The notes under the pieces were generated by a model. The model saw nothing but the letters and a program-made list of their open reading frames with translations, was not told the DNA's origin and made no database searches. A stretch of 64,000 nt of DNA from a virus: positions 1-64,000 of IMG/VR virus record IMGVR_UViG_3300027972_000007. The stretch is one strand, 5' to 3'. Shown here piece after piece: positions 58,903 to 64,000 of the stretch (its first letter is position 1; every line of letters begins with the position of its first letter). Made by a program: the position numbers and the translations under genes.

Positions 58903-59493
58903 ATGTTACAGACACTGGAATTAAATAAAGCATCAGTTCCTGTTGGAATTATATCTGCTAAAAGAGCATTAATAGCAGTATGTAATAAAAGAGCTATTGC
59001 TTTAGCAAATTATGATAAAGTTTATCATTCATCGGATTATATATGCATGGATTTGAATTTAGTAAAAGGAAAGAATTCATTAATATCAATTCCTATTCCA
59101 TCAGTCATACGATTTATTGATTCTGATTTCATGCCAAAAAGATATACAAATATTTTACCATTTAATCGCATGAATGTGTATATAAGAGATAGTGGAACTT
59201 GTTGTTATTGTGGTAAAAAAGTATCCATAAGTAATTTTACTTTTGATCATGTTATACCAAGGGCTGATGGAGGAAAAAGCTGTTGGGAAAATGTTGTGGT
59301 GAGTTGTGTAAAATGCAATAATCAAAAGGATAGAATTCCATTACATAAATTTTCAAAGAAACTTATAAAAAAACCATATGTACCACATTTAACGAAAGCA
59401 GCACCAGAACATTTAGTAAGTAGAATAGCAATGGAAATACCACATGAAACATGGTTAGATTATATTTACTGGAGAATAGAATTAGAAGAGTAA
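58903..59493 (+). CDS. HNH endonuclease (free-standing homing type)
   Basis: 196 residues from ATG 58903 (AAGAAGGACG upstream); the longer frame from 58864 runs through the tRNA-Arg. Zinc-bound HNH: CCYCGKK (near 101), then FDHVIPRADGGKSCWENVV and CVKCNNQK. The N-terminal part resembles the HNH proteins of the RRXRR-like/cyanobacterial type. It sits between tRNA genes, typical for a selfish homing nuclease. Confidence 0.87.
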   Translation: MLQTLELNKASVPVGIISAKRALIAVCNKRAIALANYDKVYHSSDYICMDLNLVKGKNSLISIPIPSVIRFIDSDFMPKRYTNILPFNRMNVYIRDSGTCCYCGKKVSISNFTFDHVIPRADGGKSCWENVVVSCVKCNNQKDRIPLHKFSKKLIKKPYVPHLTKAAPEHLVSRIAMEIPHETWLDYIYWRIELEE

Positions 59494-59508
59494 TTTCATG
59501 AAAAATAA

Positions 59509-59583
59509 GCTCCCGTAGTGCAGTGGTTAGCACGTCTGGTTTTCAACCAGAGAATCTCGGTTCAACTCCGGGCGGGAGTACCA
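59509..59583 (+). tRNA. tRNA-Glu (UUC)
   Basis: Acceptor GCTCCCG/CGGGAGT, anticodon loop TTTTCAA in TCTGG/CCAGA, CCA encoded. Confidence 0.9.
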
Positions 59584-59616
59584 TATTTTAATGAAATCAC
59601 ATTTCTATTTGTTGGC
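59584..59616 (+). pseudogene. Fragment of the uracil-DNA glycosylase gene
   Basis: 33 bases match 52120-52152 with two T-to-C differences (coding YFNEITFLFVG). No other part of that gene is present. A recombination scar or trace of another UDG copy. Confidence 0.75.
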
Positions 59617-59684
59617 TAGAGAAATAAGGATAATATTATAATTTTTAACAAAATAAATTAAATCGAAATAATAATTATTATTTT

Positions 59685-59692
59685 TATAAATA
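59685..59692 (+). promoter_or_regulatory. T4-type late promoter
   Basis: TATAAATA followed by ATTAAAAAAGG, upstream of the HTH gene at 59714. Confidence 0.72.
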
Positions 59693-59713
59693 ATTAAAAA
59701 AGGAAAGATATAC

Positions 59714-59899
59714 ATGCTCAATCAATTAAATCAAATTAAAAGTAAAGTTTGTTTGTGTGATAAAACATTAAAAGAATTAACTAAAGAATTAGATATGGAT
59801 TATAACAGTTTTATTAGAATTATTAACGGTTACCAGAAGATTCCCGAAGGATTTTTTCAAAAAGTAGAATTAGTTTTAAAAACATGGAAAGAAAAATAA
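59714..59899 (+). CDS. Small helix-turn-helix-like protein
   Basis: 61 residues. TLKELTKELDMDYNSFIRIINGYQKIP reads like an XRE-type helix-turn-helix. It ends one base before the TnpB-like gene, so the pair forms one transcript; a regulator of the nuclease is the inference. Confidence 0.65.
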   Translation: MLNQLNQIKSKVCLCDKTLKELTKELDMDYNSFIRIINGYQKIPEGFFQKVELVLKTWKEK

Positions 59900-59900
59900 T

Positions 59901-61151
59901 ATGAGATTGGTTTATAAATTCAACTTTACTGATACTTCAGATTATTTGAATAATCTTTGTATTATTTCAAAGAATTTATATAATCAGGCCAATTATTTGA
60001 TTAAACAAGAATTAAATACTAATAAAAAGTGGTTACGTTATAATGATTTAGATAAAATAATGAAAGTAACTAAAAATCTTGAAAGTAATATTAATTATAG
60101 ATTACTTAAATCTCATGTTGCTCAACAATGTTTAAAGTTATTAGATAAAAATTGGTCGTCTTTTTTTATGTCAATTAAATGTTGGAAAGCAAATAAAGAT
60201 AATTATAAGGGTATGCCCAAATCACCTTATTATCTTAAAAAAGATAAGAATTTATTAATATATACTAATCAAGTTTCTAAAATAAAAGATAATAAAATTT
60301 ATCTTTCTAAAGATTTTACTATAGATATACCTAAGTATAAAGATTTTAGTAAATTTCAACAGATAAGAGTATTACCTACATATATCAAAAATCAATTTGA
60401 AGTAGAGATAATTTATAATCAAGACATAAAGAATGAAAATCTGAATTATGATAAGTATTCTTCTATTGATTTAGGATTAAATAATTTGGTGTCTTTAGTT
60501 TCCGAAAACAAACCAATATTAATTAATGGAAATATACTTAAATCATATAATCAATTATACAATAAACAAAAAGCTAAATTATATTCAGTTAAAGATAAAA
60601 TGAAGAATAAACATTACACAAGGAGACTATATGAGTTAGAAAAGAATAGAAATAATTACGTCAAAGATTATTTACACAAAGTTTCAAGATTAATGATTAA
60701 TTATTTAATTAAGAATAAGATTGGTAATTTAGTTATAGGTCACAATAAACAATGGAAAGACTCCATTAATATAGGGCATAAAAATAACCAGGCTTTTGTT
60801 ACTATTCCTCATTCACAATTAATTAATTATTTAACATATAAATCTGAACTTTGTGGTATTAAGGTGCAAGAAGTTGAAGAGAGTTATACATCTAAATGTG
60901 ATTCTTTAGCTAATGAAACTATAGAAAAACATGAAGTATATTTAGGAAAAAGAATAAAAAGAGGATTATTTCAAAGTTCGTCAAGAAAATTAATTAATGC
61001 AGATGTTAATGGAGCTTTGAATATAATGAGAAAAGTAGTTGGTAATTCTTATGCAAATAAGATAATCAATAGTGGGTTCTTGTTTAACCCAGTAAAGATA
61101 AGGAATCTGTTTTCAAACTCTTTGCAAACTTGTTTATTAAAGATAACATGA
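59901..61151 (+). CDS. TnpB-like RNA-guided nuclease family protein (OrfB)
   Basis: 416 residues. RuvC residues: D190 in SSIDLGLNNL, E326 or E327 in QEVEESYTSKC, D368 in INADVNGALNI. The zinc-finger region between has one Cys (SKCDSLANETIEKHEVYLGKRIKRGLF) instead of two CxxC pairs, a variant known in some OrfB lineages. No TnpA gene is near. The stop is only 19 bases from tRNA-Gln, leaving no normal transposon right end. Likely a domesticated or homing TnpB in the tRNA cluster. Confidence 0.85.
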   Translation: MRLVYKFNFTDTSDYLNNLCIISKNLYNQANYLIKQELNTNKKWLRYNDLDKIMKVTKNLESNINYRLLKSHVAQQCLKLLDKNWSSFFMSIKCWKANKDNYKGMPKSPYYLKKDKNLLIYTNQVSKIKDNKIYLSKDFTIDIPKYKDFSKFQQIRVLPTYIKNQFEVEIIYNQDIKNENLNYDKYSSIDLGLNNLVSLVSENKPILINGNILKSYNQLYNKQKAKLYSVKDKMKNKHYTRRLYELEKNRNNYVKDYLHKVSRLMINYLIKNKIGNLVIGHNKQWKDSINIGHKNNQAFVTIPHSQLINYLTYKSELCGIKVQEVEESYTSKCDSLANETIEKHEVYLGKRIKRGLFQSSSRKLINADVNGALNIMRKVVGNSYANKIINSGFLFNPVKIRNLFSNSLQTCLLKIT

Positions 61152-61170
61152 GTGAGACGCTCTAAATTAT

Positions 61171-61246
61171 TGGGATGTCGCCAAACGGTTAAGGCACTGG
61201 ACTTTGAATCCAGTATTTGAAGGTTCGAATCCTTCCATCCCAGCCA
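61171..61246 (+). tRNA. tRNA-Gln (UUG)
   Basis: Acceptor TGGGATG/CATCCCA, anticodon loop CTTTGAA in CTGGA/TCCAG, G73, CCA encoded. Confidence 0.9.
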
Positions 61247-61254
61247 TTCTTTAC

Positions 61255-61330
61255 ATAAGCGTAATTCAATTGGTAGAATACTGGTCTCCAAAACCAGCAG
61301 TTAAGAGTTCGAGTCTCTTCGCTTATGCCA
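61255..61330 (+). tRNA. tRNA-Trp (CCA)
   Basis: Acceptor ATAAGCG/CGCTTAT, anticodon loop CTCCAAA in CTGGT/ACCAG, G73, CCA encoded. Last tRNA; none for Phe or Val is in the window. Confidence 0.9.
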
Positions 61331-61354
61331 TATTAAAAATAATTTAAATACTTC

Positions 61355-61388
61355 TTGACTTATTTCTTACTTTAATATATATTATAAT
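61355..61388 (+). promoter_or_regulatory. Early-type promoter with palindrome
   Basis: TTGACT (61355-61360), 17 bp, TATATT (61378-61383), in TTTAATATATATTATAAT (palindrome slightly altered). Confidence 0.85.
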
Positions 61389-61443
61389 AGTAATAGAAAA
61401 GATAAACAATTTAATAATTTAATTCATAAAAAGGATTAATAAA

Positions 61444-61614
61444 ATGCATATACAATATTTTATTGATAAAGAAGAATTTGCTGGTCGTACTAGAGATATA
61501 ATTCCAAGAATTGGAGATGAAATAAGATTTAAAAATGTAATATATAAAATTAAAAGTGTAGTATGGATAGAAGATGAAACGCCAGAACATGTTCATATTT
61601 TAATAGAAAAATAA
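61444..61614 (+). CDS. Hypothetical small protein
   Basis: 56 residues, beta-rich (MHIQYFIDKEEFAGRTRDI...). Has AAAAAGGA upstream and the early-type promoter at 61355. Unknown function. Confidence 0.65.
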   Translation: MHIQYFIDKEEFAGRTRDIIPRIGDEIRFKNVIYKIKSVVWIEDETPEHVHILIEK

Positions 61615-61627
61615 TTAAAAATACTTA

Positions 61628-61661
61628 TTGACTTTTATTGTGTTATAATATATATTATAAC
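61628..61661 (+). promoter_or_regulatory. Early-type promoter with palindrome
   Basis: TTGACT (61628-61633), 17 bp, TATATT (61651-61656), in the perfect palindrome TTATAATATATATTATAA. Confidence 0.87.
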
Positions 61662-61674
61662 AGGAAAAATTATT

Positions 61675-61836
61675 ATGAAAAATCTTTACATAGTTATTAT
61701 TCCATTTTTAATGCTTTTGACAATTTGTTCAGTTATATTTATCACATTTTATTTTGATGATTATAGTGATTATCAAATCAAAATAGAAAGTAAAAGAAAT
61801 TTAGAAATAATTATGAGTGATACAACAAAGAATTAA
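61675..61836 (+). CDS. Small membrane protein
   Basis: 53 residues: hydrophobic helix at about 4-27 (LYIVIIPFLMLLTICSVIFITFYF), then a charged tail. The short leader transcript and membrane topology suggest an early membrane-targeted peptide; inference. Confidence 0.6.
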   Translation: MKNLYIVIIPFLMLLTICSVIFITFYFDDYSDYQIKIESKRNLEIIMSDTTKN

Positions 61837-61840
61837 AAAT

Positions 61841-62140
61841 ATGGAACATTTTGTGGTTAAACATTATAGTGAAGATGCTCATCCATCAATAAAAGGAAAT
61901 GGTTTTGATGGTCTTGTAATTGGCAATAATCGTAGCGAAGCAGAAGATTTCATTAATTGGATAAATGCTGTTATTGATAAAGCATGTAATACAAATAAAT
62001 CAAATATATGCATAGCAGAGACAAAAGTATCAGTATCACAGTGGAATTTAGATAAACCGGAATGTGCTTGCGGCGGCAAAGTTATACTGGTTCAAGAAAA
62101 ATATCGTTGTGATTGCGGACGAGTATTTTATAAAATATAG
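61841..62140 (+). CDS. Zinc-ribbon-like protein
   Basis: 99 residues from ATG 61841 (4 bases after the preceding stop); the longer reading from 61817 starts inside the upstream gene. Ends CACGGKV...CDCGRVFYK, a C-x-C-G...C-x-C-G zinc ribbon. The first part is alpha/beta (GFDGLVIGNNRSEAEDFINWI). Confidence 0.72.
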   Translation: MEHFVVKHYSEDAHPSIKGNGFDGLVIGNNRSEAEDFINWINAVIDKACNTNKSNICIAETKVSVSQWNLDKPECACGGKVILVQEKYRCDCGRVFYKI

Positions 62141-62162
62141 TATAAAAATAAAGGGAGTAATT

Positions 62163-62582
62163 GTGAGACAAATAAATGTTATTAAACGTGACAAAAAGCA
62201 TTTCCAATACTATCATAAAAAGGTATGGAATAAAATTATTGAATATATTAAAAGAGATTTTCCTGACAATAATACTCTAATATATTCTTCTGTTATTTAT
62301 GAATATAAATATGAAGCATTTAAAGAGATATTTAATATAGAAGAAGGAATTAGATCCCAATGTTTTGGATGTCATTGGTCAAAAATATCAATTGAAGATA
62401 ATGAATGTTATTGTAAAGATTGCCTATTTAAGATAAAATATAAAAAAGCTTTATTTGAATATGACTCAGAAAGACAATGTCTAAATGGTTTGTATTTTAA
62501 ACTTATTGATTCAGATAATAATTTAAATGTTAAAGAGTACATCAAAATCTGTATCAAAATCAGAGATTTTCCAATTAAATGA
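62163..62582 (+). CDS. Hypothetical Cys-rich protein
   Basis: 139 residues from GTG 62163 (AAAGGGAG upstream), preferred over upstream starts that overlap the previous gene. CFGCHW and CYCKDCLF give four or more Cys ligands, probably a zinc site. Unknown family. Confidence 0.65.
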   Translation: MRQINVIKRDKKHFQYYHKKVWNKIIEYIKRDFPDNNTLIYSSVIYEYKYEAFKEIFNIEEGIRSQCFGCHWSKISIEDNECYCKDCLFKIKYKKALFEYDSERQCLNGLYFKLIDSDNNLNVKEYIKICIKIRDFPIK

Positions 62583-62603
62583 AACATAAAAAGGAATTTT
62601 ACA

Positions 62604-62999
62604 ATGGAAACTACAGCAAAAAAACTATTAATTAAAGCAATAAGTATATGGCAAAAAACTCATGAAAGTCTATTAGAAGTAGAAGGAGAGAAGATTGATA
62701 GAAATAATTTCATAGCTCCGTCAACGGTATATATAAATGAAAAAATAATTATGAAACATGGTATTTATCAATGTCCATTATGTATAGAATACCATAGAGA
62801 CAATGATTGTAGCGGATGCCCAATAAAAGAACATACTGGTTATAATCATTGTGATAACACTCCATATAGAACATTAACATATTATATGATTAAAACTAAA
62901 CCCAAAACAGTAACTAAAAAACTAATTCGAATCCATCAAGAAATGATAGATTTAATGAAAAAGATATTAAAAGATACACTCTGGAAATTGTATATTTAA
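62604..62999 (+). CDS. Hypothetical Cys-rich protein
   Basis: 131 residues. A central cluster CPLC...CSGC...HC (YQCPLCIEYHRDNDCSGCPI) could bind zinc; helical ends. Several phages carry similar 'HNCPLC' small proteins; function unknown. Confidence 0.68.
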   Translation: METTAKKLLIKAISIWQKTHESLLEVEGEKIDRNNFIAPSTVYINEKIIMKHGIYQCPLCIEYHRDNDCSGCPIKEHTGYNHCDNTPYRTLTYYMIKTKPKTVTKKLIRIHQEMIDLMKKILKDTLWKLYI

Positions 63000-63028
63000 G
63001 ATAAAATATTAAAATGAGGTTAAATATC

Positions 63029-63292
63029 ATGAAAATATTGTTAATAATTTTATTATTTATAGGGTGTAGTAATTATTATAAAGAAATGAACGATATTGAA
63101 CTCGCAAAACATAATGAATTTATCAGTTATACTATATTAAATGAATTTCAATCTATTGCTGTTGATACATTACATAATATATGGCTTATCGAACATCACG
63201 GTAATGGTACTATAACTGATAAAAGACTAATATATTCTCCTATAAAAGAATATGAATTATTCATTATGCCAGCAGAAAAATATGGAAAATAA
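63029..63292 (+). CDS. Small lipoprotein
   Basis: 87 residues from MKILLIILLFIGCSN; TGAGGT lies 7 bases upstream, so I prefer this over 63014. LLFIGC is a lipobox, so the protein is likely anchored to a bacterial membrane after Cys lipidation. Lipoproteins of phages often block superinfection; here inferred from topology only. Confidence 0.7.
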   Translation: MKILLIILLFIGCSNYYKEMNDIELAKHNEFISYTILNEFQSIAVDTLHNIWLIEHHGNGTITDKRLIYSPIKEYELFIMPAEKYGK

Positions 63293-63314
63293 TAACAGAT
63301 AAAAAGGAATTTTA

Positions 63315-63528
63315 TGTGTTTAGATATAATTAATAAAAAATATGATATCCAACAGAAATATAAAAAGTACAAAGTAAAAAAGAATACAAAGAATATGAAT
63401 TAGAAACTATTACAAATCATTATTATGCAAGAATAGTGTATGGAATATATGATAATAGACTTGGTTATTACTATATCTGTATAAAATGTAAGAGTAAAAA
63501 TAGAACAGAAAAACTTATTAATATATGA
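63315..63528 (+). pseudogene. Gene split by a frameshift at an A run
   Basis: Starts MCLDIINKKYDIQQKYKKYK with AAAAAGGA upstream and stops after 29 residues. In the next frame, from about 63385, KEYKEYELETITNHYYARIVYGIYDNRLGYYYICIKCKSKNRTEKLINI continues to 63528. Joined at the A6 run they make a ~70-residue protein that would abut the next gene (ATGA overlap). A true mutation, a programmed slip or a sequencing error are possible. Confidence 0.6.
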
Positions 63529-63785
63529 AAGATAAAAAGCAAAACAATTTTGAAACAATGTATTTAGGAAAATGGATAGCTCAATGTGCAGTATGTGATA
63601 ACAAAAGGCAACATTGTCCGGATGAACCCATTCATTATGTAGAATATCGAGATGAAAAAGTAGGTTTATGTGAAAGATGTTTTTCTAATTTTCAAAATGG
63701 AGCATTTGATTATTCCCGAGTTAGAAAGATACCAAGAGAAGAACGTTTATATATTTGTACTAAAAATGGAAGGATATTAAGATAA
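63525..63785 (+). CDS. Small zinc-finger-like protein
   Basis: 86 residues. CAVC (about 21-24) and CERC (about 50-53) plus an extra HC form a probable zinc site. Overlaps the preceding frame's stop. Confidence 0.68.
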   Translation: MKDKKQNNFETMYLGKWIAQCAVCDNKRQHCPDEPIHYVEYRDEKVGLCERCFSNFQNGAFDYSRVRKIPREERLYICTKNGRILR

Positions 63786-63787
63786 TC

Positions 63788-63973
63788 ATGCAATTTAAAT
63801 CAGTATCTTATAATTATGCTTTAGATACAAATCTATCTACTAATTTTAAAGGTAGCAATATTCCTCATTCAGATATAGTTAAGAATATTACAACAGAAAT
63901 GATCAATAAATTAATTGGAAAGATGAGTGATATGGATATCCCTGATATTCTATATATCTATCAATATGACTGA
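63788..63973 (+). CDS. Hypothetical protein
   Basis: 61 residues (MQFKSVSYNYALDTNLSTNF...). No recognised motif. Ends 27 bases before the window edge. Confidence 0.55.
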   Translation: MQFKSVSYNYALDTNLSTNFKGSNIPHSDIVKNITTEMINKLIGKMSDMDIPDILYIYQYD

Positions 63974-64000
63974 TAAACCATATTTGCAACAAGAGCAAGA

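Noticed and set aside
61100-61171. Guide RNA or transposon right end of the TnpB-like element
   Set aside because: Only 19 bases lie between stop and tRNA-Gln and I see no hairpin typical of an IS200/IS605 right end; it could still overlap the gene, so it is only raised as a question.

Overview
The window is a 64 kb piece of a large, AT-rich, T4-like contractile-tailed bacteriophage (class Caudoviricetes). The evidence is a run of recognisable T4-type morphogenesis genes (homologues of 21, 22, 23, 13, 15, 16, 17, 18, 19, 26, 48/54, 53, 27, 5, 25, 6 and regA), T4-type late promoters (TATAAATA, usually inside TATAAATAATTAAAA), and a 22-gene tRNA cluster. The -35/-10 promoters (TTGACT, 17-18 bp, TATATT) fit a host with an ordinary sigma70-type polymerase. 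The host cannot be named from sequence alone.

Layout. 1-4.0 kb: pentapeptide-repeat protein, prohead protease, scaffold, major capsid protein, terminator. 4.1-10.6 kb: a reverse-strand island of probable early genes read from four strong promoters and ending in a SNF2-type helicase; near-palindromic repeats lie at both edges. 10.8-28.7 kb: neck, terminase, sheath and tube genes, with small accessory genes slotted between them one by one. 28.7-41.7 kb: hub, spike, tail fibre and wedge genes. 41.7-50.1 kb: large surface and appendage proteins with a marked excess of the tripeptide Thr-Ser-Ala. 50.1-57.1 kb: regA, uracil-DNA glycosylase, glycosyltransferase, phosphoesterase, a second pentapeptide protein and many small genes. 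57.2-61.3 kb: tRNA cluster interrupted by an HNH endonuclease and a TnpB-like protein. 61.4-64 kb: small genes behind early-type promoters.

The most interesting signal is a family of 22 otherwise unrelated proteins that begin with the same leader of about 10-13 residues (consensus M-[GKR]-x-[FI]-K-[ED]-Y-L-x-E, with variants). It closely resembles the T4 capsid-targeting sequence of the internal proteins and Alt, which directs proteins into the prohead and is cut after Glu by the gp21 protease. A gp21 homologue is encoded here, and the major capsid protein carries a matching L-x-E site at residue 63, close to the T4 position. I infer a large arsenal of head-packaged, probably co-injected proteins. 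The bodies include a HELVH metalloprotease, a nucleotidyltransferase, a HAD-type hydrolase, an ADP-ribosyltransferase-like protein, a ParB-like protein, SWIM and zinc-ribbon proteins, and a basic coiled-coil protein. One of these genes is present twice as a perfect 275 bp repeat whose ends are late-promoter sequences, which suggests how such cassettes spread.

Other oddities: a tRNA-Arg with two tandem anticodon hairpins, a class II tRNA with an Asn anticodon and a Ser-like G73, an 18 bp palindrome over every early-type promoter, and decayed gene copies (pentapeptide gene, uracil-DNA glycosylase fragment, tRNA T-arm). All homology calls come from reading the sequence and from memory of the families; no database search was run.
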